From assembly GCA_030765055.1 (NCBI GenBank), contig CM060947.1, forward strand, positions 53,724,591 to 53,788,590: a stretch of DNA of 64,000 nucleotides. The letters are read 5' to 3'. The stretch's first letter is position 1, and every line of letters begins with the position of its first letter. This document shows positions 48,613-58,793 of this stretch, piece by piece. Both the position numbers and the translations under genes were made by a program. Below the pieces are notes generated by a model, which searched no databases, was not told where the DNA came from, and saw only the letters and a program-made list of their open reading frames with translations. Source of the stretch: Mantis religiosa (taxonomy: Eukaryota; Arthropoda; Insecta; Mantodea; Mantidae).

Positions 48613-48790
48613 TTACAAAGGCTCTTTCTCTACATCACTTCGTTCCTTTCTTCGTTTAGCAGGTGGTTCGTTTTTGACTTCTCTGATAATGCCAATTCCA
48701 TCTGTGACACACTGAAGGCGTTCTAGAAATTTTCAATTATAGCTTTGACTGCATCTAACAGTCCACTTTGATTTTGACAAAAAAATATTT
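48613..48790 (-). pseudogene. Coding-like C-terminal fragment
   Basis: The minus strand reads SGLLDAVKAIIENF in one frame and, after a one-base change, LERLQCVTDGIGIIREVKNE followed by PPAKRRKERSDVEKEPL and TAA at 48613-48615. The basic/acidic tail looks like a natural protein end. It lies downstream, on the same strand, of the decayed protein at 49627-50460 and may be its last exon or C-terminus; that link is inference. I do not recognise it by itself. Confidence 0.4.
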
Positions 48791-49626
48791 CAACATAGCT
48801 CATTATTTTATTAAAAAGTGTTAGCCAGAGATATGTTAGTCTCTGATTTAATGTTTTTATTGTATACTACTTTAGTCATAATCACAATAATCTCCGCTGT
48901 GTTTTATATAATATGTTTAATACACATGAATGACAATTGATATCTTGTTTGGCATAGTCTATTCAAATGTTTTTGCATTATTTCGTCCAGTTGTCTGTGA
49001 ATAATTAGAAAAACACAAGTATGGGAGCTCGGCTGCTTATTGGGCTAACAATATATGAAATGTGTTTATGGATATTTGTCACGATATCAGCGGTACTGTT
49101 GTCCAATTAATTTCTTTATATTCAGACCTAGTAATATCACTAACAGCTGTCATGACATGACACATCTGTTGTTTTATCTACTATAATGGCATTGTACTCT
49201 GCTTTATTTATTTGTTGCATGGTATAACCGTAGCATCAATTTTAAAATGATGTTCTCTATAGTTTTAAATGCCGTAAAAGTTGACAAGTGCTGCTTTAAT
49301 TGCTTATCCGGCTCAACAATGAAGTGAATTAATTCTCAGAAAACGCCTTTATTATTACTGTGCGCGTAATGCTAGTTCTAACATTTCACAGAAGCAAACG
49401 TAATTCATCATTCCGTTTAGTATATAGGGGTTTCTAATTACACTGATAAGCAAAATTTAACTTTTTCTCTGTGGTTTTTATTTTAATATGTCATTATCCC
49501 TAACTTTAGTGTGCTGAATCAGAATACGAGCTAAGTTTTTCTCCGTCAAATACCAATTTTTCACAATATACGAAATAGTAAAATATGCATTTTTATACTA
49601 ACCTCTATCGAATTTATGTTATATTA
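48791..49626. other. AT-rich stretch between two coding-like fragments
   Basis: No coding frame or named repeat. It could be an intron-like or inserted segment if the flanking fragments belong together. Confidence 0.4.
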
Positions 49627-50460
49627 TTAAATATAAGTTAATAAATCCATAACTGCGAACACAACACACTTCAGAATTATATAATGTTTCACATCATCAC
49701 TTAAATTTGAACACTTGACCAGTTTTTTAAATATTGCCTTGAAATGAAATGAACGTTTTGTAGAGTTCTTACTATGGAAAGAATTTGGTATATATCTTTT
49801 CGGTAACCAGCAATAATCAGCCTTCATATTCACATCCCACTTTCCCTGGTAAAATCTTTCCATTTCCTTTATGTTGTGGTAAAGTCTTTACCCTTCTCCT
49901 CACTGACACAGCCAAGATTTTCTGGAAAAATGTCCAAATGAGTGTGCAGGAAATGTACTTTCACACTCATATTGTAACCCAGCTTTCGAAAGTTCTCATG
50001 CATGTTATCTACAATATTTTTTGTAATTTGAATCATTTTAATTTCCCAGGAAGTTTCTGATGATACTTGTTTCTTGAAATAAGGTATCAGAAATCATCTA
50101 ATTTATGGACCAACAAATACACCATTTTAAATTTTAGCACGAGATATTCAAGGGAACTTCTTGCAGATATATTTGTAGCAGTTACCATCCTTACTCAAAG
50201 CCTTCACATATTTCTTCATTAAGCCTGATTTTATGTGCAAAAGTGGTAAAAGAACATTTTTGCGGTCCACAAGACACTCATGAATTACATTTTTCATTCC
50301 TCTGACGAGACTGTCTCTCTGCCTTCAATTTTTTCTTGTCCAGTGCTTGAACAACAAAGTTGCCACAGATATAGCAAAATATATCAGGTTTATCTTTAAG
50401 CTTTCTGGAAGATAATTGCTTCACATTTTCAGAATATGTATGACATACAACTGCCTATCA
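49627..50460 (-). pseudogene. Decayed member of a conserved arthropod protein family of unknown function
   Basis: Minus strand, 5' to 3': KDKPDIFCYICGNFVVQ (near 50400) with a C-x2-C pair; then RGMKNVIHECLVDRKNVLLP and LLHIKSGLMKKYVKALSKDG (near 50220); then GVFVGP, NIVDNMHENFRKLGYNMSVK, VHFLHTHLDIFPENLG (near 49950); and last ERFYQGKWDVNMKADYCW with LPKR (49863-49800). This order of blocks (cysteine pair, LPPLHIKLGL, GPQIR, HFLHSHLDFFP, RYQGKWN-MLADYCW-LKR) is one I know from many uncharacterised arthropod proteins, often multicopy. At least five stops and several frame changes are present, and a segment between the cysteine region and the LPPLHIK block seems deleted. No function is assigned. 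Confidence 0.65.
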
Positions 50461-50852
50461 CAAAAACAGATCCTCAATATTTGAAAAGCAGTTATAGCTG
50501 GAGCTAAATTTTCAGGGGTTGGACTTAAAATAAGACATATATTGTTGTCTGTTACACTTTAACATAGTTATACTGTTGTGAAACACTTTCATTTCAACAA
50601 TTACATCAGTATTGTTTCTTCGTTTACTGGCTTCTTTTCAGTTCAATACCATATATTTATGCACAGAACTACATTAAAATATTTCAGGTATAAATACTAA
50701 CTGTGCAAAAATGGTACGCGGTAGAGAAAAACTGATTACAGTTTCGAAATCAGCACATCAAATTTAATAAAGCAGACCTATTTTGGAGGAAACCCAAGAA
50801 TCAAACGGTGTTATTAATTATACTTTAGTATGGATTACAAATAATATGTCTA
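50461..50852. other. AT-rich stretch ending in left TSD of SINE-B
   Basis: No gene visible. ATAATATGTCTA at 50841-50852 is the SINE-B target duplication. Confidence 0.5.
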
Positions 50853-51106
50853 TGTGTGTGTGTAGCATTTAACGTCCACCTTTACTACATAAGGCACCGC
50901 AGGCGGTGACACTGATGATATACGAGATGAAGATGCAACACCGGTGGAATAAGATGGTAAGGGAAACCGGAGACCCCGGAGAAAAATCCGTCCCAGCACC
51001 GCGTTGTCCTTCATAAATCTCAATTTGCAGTCGCCTGGGAACGTACCATGGCCGCCGCCTTGGTGTGAGTCGACCGGTCTAACCATTCAGTCACGGCGCG
51101 GCCCTG
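50853..51106 (-). repeat. SINE-B copy 3 with TSD
   Basis: Minus orientation. Head at 51106-51030 is diverged (anticodon arm and B box altered: TGGTACGTTCCCAGG). The body GGTCTCCGGTTTCCC and GTGTCACCGCCTGCGG matches copy 1. Flanks ATAATATGTCTA and ATAATATGCCTA (51107-51118) form a 12-bp TSD with one mismatch. Confidence 0.9.
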
Positions 51107-51217
51107 ATAATATGCCTAGTAGAGTCGTTTGTCTCATTATTTGTTCTTCAGATGATAATTAAACCTATCACACCATTCTTAGACCAGGATTATCATCAGT
51201 AAATAGAATATGTGGAA

Positions 51218-51565
51218 GGGGGCGCCGGGGTAGCGCGGTGGTTTCGTTCGCGGCTCCCGTTATAAGGGTCCCGAGTTCCATTCCCGGCTCTGGGGTTGGC
51301 GATTTTAAGTCGGCCCTATCCACGCCTTCACCTCTGTCTAGCACACGTGAAGTATCCCCTATGCCCAACGTGGTTCGGAGTCCACGGTAAAAACTGTAGG
51401 TCCTCTCACCTCACCGCCATCTTCACTATCACCCTATCATCGGAGGTAATGGACACCGCCCTCTGGGTGCCTCCACCTGAGAAATGGGTCCGGTCATCAC
51501 TTGGTGGGGTGAGGTTACCCCGAAGGCCAAGGTTGCCATGTGGGGAGTGTTAGTAACTAACTAAC
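51218..51565 (+). repeat. SINE-D (tRNA-derived) with perfect 14-bp TSD
   Basis: Plus-strand head GGGGTAGCGCGGTGG (A box) and GAGTTCCATTCCC (B box), then a 250-bp GC-rich body (AGTATCCCCTATGCCCAAC, GGTGAGGTTACCCCGAAGGC) and an AACT-type tail (TAGTAACTAACTAAC). The flanks TAGAATATGTGGAA at 51204-51217 and 51566-51579 are identical, which suggests a fairly recent insertion. It is the only copy in the window. Confidence 0.93.
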
Positions 51566-51579
51566 TAGAATATGTGGAA

Positions 51580-52584
51580 AGCAGAATAAAGCGTTAACCA
51601 CGTCCATAAATTCACTTATTTTTCTGCAAGTATTTCTACTGAATGTTATAGTATGGTTAACCTCTACAGTTTTTGTTGTGTATTTAATAGCTGATTAGGA
51701 GTAGGTTCATCTATGCACATTACTTTCACATTGCCTTCTAATGATAAAGTATAAACTATGCTACTTAGTAAAGTACTAATTTTATTTATCTTAAACTACT
51801 TTCAGACAAGCAATTTCATAGCATATTTTAAAATAAAGATAGCAATAAACGTATTCTATAAGTAACCGTAGAGTATAAATGCAACATACGTACTTCCCTA
51901 CTTCATTAAAGTAGAACTATCACTATGTATAAAGTATTTTCATGGAAAATAAAATGAATACCTTTTATTTTTTAAGGATAGCCTCTGAAGTTCTGTTCAT
52001 TCCCATTGACTTTTGCACAACTGGCATACCGTAACTCCGAACAAATCATACTGCACTTAAAAATACCAAGATTTGTCCACTGTACAAGAAAACTTGTAAA
52101 TAAATCTAAAAAATTATTGTCCATTTTCTCTTGTTTCTAATGTATCAAAGCTTTTTAGACGTATTATGTACCTACAGACAATGTTATTATCCATATCATA
52201 GGGTCATAAAAAATTATGAAACTCCATTAGCCTTAGAAGAATACTATAAACTGGAGTTCATGTGCCTTTAAGAACAATTATTGTTTGTGAAATTGGTACC
52301 TGCACAGTATTGCTCTGCAAGAAAATAATCGTGTATCAGATTCACAGGCAGTTATCATTTCCCAAGAATAAACTTGACCCCGAAGGAGTGAAACTGCTAG
52401 TATTTTTTAAGAAAACTTATAAAAGTAGATTGTTCCGAAAACATGTTTTCTCTTTAAATTGCTAATGCACAGTTTAAACATAAATACACTGATGGTTTTA
52501 AAGCTCTTCTCATTAAATATATGCACCTAATTAACTCCATTGGCTTACAGTTTCCTCAACATTCTATTTTATATTGAAACTAGA
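51580..52584. other. AT-rich stretch without recognised features
   Basis: One 67-codon frame (52262-52465) without known motif. Confidence 0.5.
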
Positions 52585-52589
52585 AGTAA

Positions 52590-52682
52590 AAATGGAGGTA
52601 TCGAGAATCGAAGTCGAGTATCGTAATAAATATCGTTTATCTGTATCGATTATCGAGAAAAACTGGCATCGGCCCATCCGTA
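52590..52682. other. ATCG-motif cluster
   Basis: ATCG occurs seven times in about 80 bp, six of them as TATCG or AATCG, ending ACTGGCATCGGCCCATCC. It could be a decayed transposon terminus or clustered CGATA-type factor sites; the sequence alone does not decide. Confidence 0.4.
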
Positions 52683-52879
52683 GTATAAATACGTGATTCT
52701 TTGAGTTACCTAATTTGGATAAGCATGTGTAGACTTCCTGAGAAACTCCGTTAATTGTGAGGAACTGTTTCTTCTTACATAAAACCAAATATCACTCACT
52801 GAAGCGTTCTAATTAATATCCAAATGACTCTAAAGTTTTTGTACATGAATTATAAACATTTACATAAACACTAGTTTTT

Positions 52880-53095
52880 TTAATGAACATCCTCGAAGGT
52901 TAAGTCATATGAAATGGGTGTATCGGCGATGAAATGAATCCAAGGTTCATGGAGCTTAGAGTTACCTGACATTTATCTCTCAGGATATGGGAAGATCTCG
53001 AAAACTAAACCTTATGCAGGTAACTCACCTTGAAAGAAATTGAACTCGGGACCTGTTGAACGAGAAGAGGACACGCTACCATCTACGCTACAGAG
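52880..53095 (-). repeat. SINE-A diverged copy
   Basis: Minus orientation; head at 53095-53035 with GTAGCGTAGATGGTAGC and GAGTTCAATTTC, the body GAGTTACCTGCATAAGG, and the tail near 52895. Several deletions relative to other copies. Confidence 0.82.
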
Positions 53096-53428
53096 AAAAC
53101 TTAGATATTTGTTTATTCCATCAGAATATTTGTTTGTCAATTATAATTTAGTAAATGCACCTATATTTTGTGCAGATGATGCCAACTTAAGAGGCAAAAA
53201 TAAAAATATCGATTATTTAAATCATTTTTATGGTTAAATTCACAATGTATTATCACTAGAAATAGGCGCAAATTCATTTCCCACTTTATAGGCTTACCCA
53301 CACATCACTAACACTTTGTTGGAGATATAAAATTTTTTAAAAGTTTAACAATTGAAGCCAGAATTTTAAGTATAACTACCAGGTTATATTCATCTTTTTT
53401 TGTTATTTTACGTCCTCCAAATACAATA
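53096..53428. other. AT-rich stretch; isolated SINE-A tail piece at 53400-53420
   Basis: TTATTTTACGTCCTCCAA at 53403-53420 repeats the outermost SINE-A tail next to the palindrome. No gene is visible. Confidence 0.5.
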
Positions 53429-53652
53429 GAAACAAATAGGTGTTATAACCTCTTTTTTTTATTTATTATTTTACGTCCTCCAACGTAAAGTCATATCGGA
53501 CGATGAATGGAATGGGTGAAATGATGCTCAAATATGCTCATGGACCCTGGACACATTTGAGCATCGTTTCACCCATTCCCTTCATCGTCCGATATGACTT
53601 TACGTTGGAGGACGTAAAATAACAAAAAAAAGCTGTAACACCTATTTGTTTT
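53429..53652. repeat. Near-perfect palindrome of SINE-A tail plus M2 terminus
   Basis: Left arm 53429-53533 and right arm 53555-53652 are inverted and about 93-95 percent identical around a 21-nt spacer. Each arm runs from the mariner M2 terminus (AACAAATAGGTGTTA) through a T-run and the outer SINE-A tail (ACGTCCTCCAACG) into GGGTGAAATGATGCTCAAAT. Both arms carry AACGTAAAGTCAT where the other SINE-A copies have AACGTTAAGTCAT, so the arms share a derived base. Confidence 0.95.
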
Positions 53653-55168
53653 AGGACTGGGACCAGATAAGAACGTCTGGTCTTTTTTTTAAAAAAAATA
53701 CGCATGAATGAGTGACGGAGATAGCAGCACTGTGCAGTGCATAAAACTAGTGGCAGCGACGAGATTAAGGGCTGTTTTTGATACTTAAAATTGCGACGTT
53801 TTCATTGTAAAAACAGCATGTAAGCATTCGTTTTCCCCAATTTCGTAGTGAGACACTAAATGAAATCCATCACCAGTTGAGTGAGGCATGTGGTGATGGT
53901 ACCGTGCATGAGTCTAATGTACGTTCCTGGGTGCGACAGTTTAAGGCTGAAAATTCGCCGAAAATTTTGAAAAGCATGAAATTTTCTTTTTTGACAATTT
54001 TGGTAGCTTAAGTTTTGTAGTAATACATGGCATGCTATTGCCATAAACTGCAGCATTTTAGGCTATCACGTAACAATGTAAAACGACCTTTAGCAATTGT
54101 TAAAAGTAACAATCACGACTATAAAACTAACTTTCTGAGAAACTTTTTCTCGAACACTTTTCAGTATACAAAATTCCTCACGCGTCGAAGTTTTCCATTT
54201 AACTTGGTGAAACTTCCAGGATCGGTCCATAATATGTAAATAAGAAACTTAACATTCCCCCTTTCTGTTAATGCTCATGAAACTTATAGGGTGTTAGGTA
54301 ATAAAATAAGTTAATATTTTGAAAATTTTGAGAGCTAACACCTGGAAAATATTTTAGAACAAAGGCTACAAGAGTGTTCCAAAAAATAAGAATGTGGGTA
54401 TTTTAAAATTGCTCTGTACTAGCCAAGAACAAAGATTCAACTTAAAATCTCAAATATTTTGACACGTAGAACAATTTTAATTTTTACAGTATTTTCACAA
54501 AAAATAATTAATAATTAATGAACTATTTGGTGTAGCAACATAAAAATTTGCATGCACCTTTATAATTATATTATAATTATGTGGATAAATTTTCATAATG
54601 ATAGGTTTATTATTATATAATTTGGAATTTTCAGTGTAGCCTTGCCTTAAGAAGGCAGAACATCGTGAGACAATAAACCAAGGCAGTCACGGTCTCGCAC
54701 CAGCCGGAACGTTATTTTTGAGGATCGCCGATTGAGCATTTTCAGATCTTTATGCAGGAATGTGTGCTCAGATCCCACGGAAATTACAATTTTGGAAGCG
54801 ATCTCTGCAACTGTCTTGGTTTGTTTTCACACGATGTTCTGCCTTCATTTAACTGTCGTACGTACACTAGACACATCCATGGTACCATCACCACATGCCT
54901 CACTCAACTGGCGATGAATTCGTCACACCACGAAAATGGAGAAAACGAAAGATTACACGCTGTTCTTGCAAAGAAAACGTCGCCATTTTAAGTATCAAAA
55001 ACAGTCCAAACTCTCGTCACTGTCACTAGAGTTCTATGCATTGCACAATGCTGACATCTCTGTCAAACATTCACAAGAATGTCCACGTGTAATTAAAAAA
55101 AAAGTAACAGAAATTCCTACCTGGTCCCAGCCATGAAAAAGGAGGTTTTAGAACTGGAACGCACCTCG
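53631..55168. mobile_element. Mariner M2c fold-back with nested TTAA-flanked insertion
   Basis: The left arm 53631-53944 holds an M2 5' end and first HTH in plus orientation. The foreign insertion 53945-54646 comes next. The rest of the element (54647-55168) carries the spacer with second-HTH sequence and the inverted right arm. The right terminus AACTGGAACGCACCTCG is followed by TA at 55169-55170. Same head-to-head architecture as M2a and M2b; no catalytic domain. Confidence 0.87.
53945..54646. mobile_element. 702-bp TTAA-flanked non-autonomous insertion (piggyBac-like, tentative)
   Basis: It splits M2c at CAGT-TTAA: TTAA is present at 53941-53944 and again at 54647-54650, where the empty site in M2a has a single TTAA (CAGTTTAATGACGGC). 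Ends are imperfectly inverted: GGCTGAAAATTC on the left, GAATTTTCAGTGTAGCC on the right. AT-rich, no coding frame over 70 codons. TTAA duplication is characteristic of piggyBac-type transposition; the termini do not show the usual CCC/GGG. Confidence 0.7.
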
Positions 55169-55170
55169 TA

Positions 55171-56415
55171 TTTTTACAAGAAACATTCTTAGTTGATTAC
55201 CAAATTACCTGTTTCATAGGACTTTTAATAATTTGATATACGTACTTTGATTTGCATGTCGTTTATTTGGAATACTGCATTCATACTTCCATTTACATAA
55301 ATTATAGTAGCGGGGATACGTTTCTGCTTTGTCATAAACTTATTATGGTTATGATTATTGTTATCATCATTATTGTCATTATTGTCATTACTATCATTAT
55401 CATCATTATTAAATTGTCCTGGAAATAAATTGTGTTTGTCTCCCCGAAGGCAGGCTACAAAAGGAGGCAATGAAGAAGCATCTTGTGGGTTAGATAGGTA
55501 TACGATGTATATATGTAAAATTTGGGAAGCGAGGAAATGGCAAAAGTGTTTTGGAAACAGCGCTCAAGTTGGTGTAGCCCCCCCCCCCCCAGCTTCTCCC
55601 AACTTCATATTCGATATTGCAACCGGAAAGTATTTTCGATTTGTTCCGGCATGCCTTATCGCTAGTTGTGTTCTGTGCATACAGTTCACTTCAGGCACAG
55701 GGGTGTATAACTTACAGGCCTCTCTCTGGTACTGCTCGCACTTACCTGAAAACAAACAAAAATAATTCATCTTACACACTTTGTTTCTTCCCATATTTAT
55801 TTTAAAAACAGTTTAATTTCTTTTCATAAACCGCTTGAATAGAGGTATTTATAAACAAATAACACTTCCAGTAGAATAGAAAGGAAAAGATAAATATGAG
55901 TTACAACATTTGTAATTAACAAACAGTGTTACTTGTATTTTAAGCAAGCAGTGCATAGTATTTATACAATCAGAAACACATAAAGTATAAACAAACGAAA
56001 TATTTTACCAATCATTCATTAATTATATATAACCAGATTTATAGCATTGCCACATGATGGTTTATTTTGCTACCTAATGAATTCCCAGGGTCCTTTAAAA
56101 TATTAAGATTCGTTTTATCTGGTACTCTATATAAAATATGTATAAAAATCTTTATGTATAAAAACAATTTAAATGTCATCAATGAACTTGTTTCACTTGG
56201 ATTAGTGATTTAGACTATAAAATTTGGCTTGTTGATTCAATTACTCAATAGCCTTATGTTTCTTACACAAATTTACACAGGACGCTTATAAGGACACTGT
56301 CATGTATATGATAAAAATGTTGTAAAACATCTTAAAGAACTACCCTTATACTGGACAGGACTACGCTAACGAGGGAATTCGGCACGAAGCCCAAACTTCG
56401 TCTGTTGTACCTACA
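55171..56415. other. Intergenic stretch with a degenerate ATTGTC-rich tract and a C-run
   Basis: 55345-55412 is a degenerate ATTGTCATT/ATCATT tract and 55579-55590 a C-run. The 135-codon plus-strand frame (55358-55765) crosses both and is not supported as a gene. The remainder is AT-rich. Confidence 0.5.
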
Positions 56416-56419
56416 TAGG

Positions 56420-57702
56420 TGGTCTCAAAAGTTTCCGACCTAATAAAGATGCAAGACACTTTTTCAGGATTTTTTTTTTTCAACATACACTTTTCCCAGC
56501 GATGGTCCCATCTCTGTAGCCCGTCCAAATAGTACCCGGCGGTTTTCTCTGCAATGTAATTGTTCACGAAGGTGATGCCTCTTCATTTGGCGAAAATCTC
56601 TCTCCTCCAAGCGCAATTTTCAAATGAGGGAACAAAAATAAGTCGCTTGAGGCTAGATCTGTCAGTAAGGCGGATAGTCAAGCAGTTCAAACCGTAATTT
56701 AATTCGTTGTCATGGTGAAATAGGATTTTGTTTTTTCTAGAAATGTAGCCGCTTTTCCCCAAGTTCTCTCTTCAGCTTGTCAAGTAAAGATGCGTATTAT
56801 ACTCTTGTAAGGGTTTTTCATTTTTGAAGATAATCAATTAAAATAACTGCATTACTATCCCAAAAACAGTCGGCATCACTTTTCCAGCCGAAACAACAGT
56901 TATTTTTTTGGGGGGGGGGGGAGCTAGTTCCCCTTTTCACTGCACTGTTTGGAATGTATTTTTATTTCGGACGTATAATGTATTCAAGTTTCATTTACAG
57001 TAATTTATCGGCGTGAAAACTCGGATTTATTGCGCCTGAACTGCGCCAAGAGAGCGTTGGAAATGTTCATTCGAACACCCTTTGGTCTAACGTGAGCAAG
57101 CGCGGCACCCAACACGCGGACAGCTTTCTTATGTGTAAATGTTTTTTTTAATAAAAAATATATCTATGTATATAGATATATATGTTTCTTTTTTCTTATT
57201 TAACCGAATTTTCATTATTTCCGTTTATTTTCTTAACTTTTTCCTTGTTTCACAAATATTCACCATACACATGAACACCCATGCCCAAGGAGGGACTCGA
57301 ATCCACGACCCTCTACGCGGCGGAACACTAGAGACATACGCTTTAGCGACCATGACTACGAGGGCCGGGTCTAAATGTTGATTTAGTATGTGATAAACAC
57401 GTTCTTTTGACATGTTCATAGCCTCTGCTATCTCTCTCAATTTAATTTGGCGGTCGTCTAGCACCATTTAGTGAACTTTGGCGATGTTTTCGTCGGTAAC
57501 TGCAGTTTCTGGACGTCCCGAATGTTTATCGTCTCCCAAGCTCTTACGCCCACATTTAAATTAAGCTGAACAAAATTTCACAGTGGTAAATAGTGGTGCA
57601 GAGTCCCCATACACAGAATCCAATGCATATTTGATTTGCGTAGGCGTATTGCCCTTTAAAAACAAATATTTAATCACAGCTTGCCACTTGATTTTGTCCA
57701 TT
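56420..57702 (-). pseudogene. Mariner M3 transposase, decayed
   Basis: The minus strand starts MDKIKWQAVIKYLFLKGNTP near 57700, the first HTH. SLGDDKHSGRPETAVTDENI is the hinge, and a stop then precedes VLDDRQIKLREIAEAMNMSK and ERVYHILNQHL, the second HTH. The SINE-F follows. Beyond it the catalytic part is barely readable. The C-terminus is clear: AEKTAGYYLDGLQRWDHRW at about 56545-56490. Catalytic Asp residues cannot be placed with confidence. Many stops make this an old relic. Confidence 0.8.
57144..57371 (-). repeat. SINE-F copy 2 inserted in mariner M3
   Basis: Minus-strand head GGCCCTCGTAGTCATGGTCG, B box GGATTCGAGTCCC, the body AAGTTAAGAAAATAAACGG and an A/T-rich tail with TATA repeats. 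Flanks TAAATGTT at 57136-57143 and 57372-57379 form an 8-bp TSD inside the transposase sequence. Confidence 0.9.
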
Positions 57703-57882
57703 TTTATAAAAACACTCACATCAACTCACTCAAACGACTGTTACATAACAACTGAGCGTCCAAAATGGCTGTAACTTTGGTGAGTAACTGTCAATTGATG
57801 GACAACGAAATTCATTAGCTTTTATTTACGAGTGCTGCCATTTTCATGTTGAGGTCGGAAACTTTCAGGCCATTCTCGTATG

Positions 57883-58348
57883 CTCCCAAGTGGCGCAAGT
57901 CAGGGAGGAAGGATGATGTGAAAGGAGACAGACGGCGACCGTACCAAGGAGCCACGACAGTGCAGAGGGCATTGCTGAAAACTACCTGGCTGGCCAGTAC
58001 AACCTGCATCCTACTTTACTGTGGTCCGGAATCGACCCCATAGACCGTGTTTGGAGACCAATCTACTGGAGAAGGAAGTTTTTACTAGGAGCATAACATG
58101 ATGACATGCAACGCCGAGACTCACGCCAACACTTCTACTCTGAAAGACACAACCAGATGAGAGATGATATCAAATAATAATGTAGATGAACTGGGGGGAC
58201 AGAAAATTTAGTGGATTTAATTAACTATCCCAGCAATGGCGTTCCAGCAAAACCCCCGAAAAAAACAATGGGTCAGGTAGGTCAATCACAGGAATCGAAC
58301 CCTGATCTGCCAAATGTGGGCCAAAGACGAAACCACCTGAGCCATTCC
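57883..58348 (-). repeat. SINE-C copy 4, directly next to M3
   Basis: The minus-strand head GGAATGGCTCAGGTGGTTTC, B box GGGTTCGATTCCTG, body TCAGAGTAGAAGTGTTGGC and end CATCCTTCCTCCCTGAC with CACTTGGGAGC. It begins only four bases beyond the TA of M3. Confidence 0.88.
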
Positions 58349-58791
58349 ACCAAAATTATAGTTTATACAGATTATTTCTCGTTCATGCAGACTTACACAT
58401 TGTCACTTTCGAAGTCAATATAACTCTATTCTCATTTATTCGTATAAACAAAACGCTTAGTAAAATACAAACCCATGGCAAGACAAGGACCAAATTTGAC
58501 AGTACTACTCTATGGTTTATACCATAAGATTATGAGTGAGGCCGTGAAATTGTTGTAATGGCAATTTTGAACTCTGGTCGTCCTTGACACAGATAAGATG
58601 GTCTCTCTTCTGTAGGCATAACATAACATTAAATATTTAATGGTGTGAAACGAACATTGAATTGTAACTTCTGTCAAAAAACCTTGTACGAGATAGTCAC
58701 TATGTGATTGCTTTGAAATTCCGATTCTCTTGAAAATCTTCGTGTAGCATAGTACAAAGGTATTTAAATTAAATGAGTTTGCTACTGAATC
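58349..58791. other. AT-rich stretch without recognised features
   Basis: No gene or repeat recognised. Confidence 0.5.
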
Positions 58792-58793
58792 TA

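Larger units (their letters stand above)
56418..57878 (-). mobile_element. Mariner M3, old full-length copy with nested SINE-F
   Basis: Inverted repeats AAAGTTTCCGACCT (left, near 56429) and AGGTCGGAAACTTTC (right, near 57853), with TA at 56416-56417 and 57879-57880. The transposase lies on the minus strand from about 57700 to 56370, interrupted by SINE-F at 57144-57371. Confidence 0.87.

Noticed and set aside
55358..55765. 135-codon ORF as a gene
   Set aside because: It starts in a degenerate ATTGTC repeat and crosses a C-run; no domain and low-complexity N-terminus.
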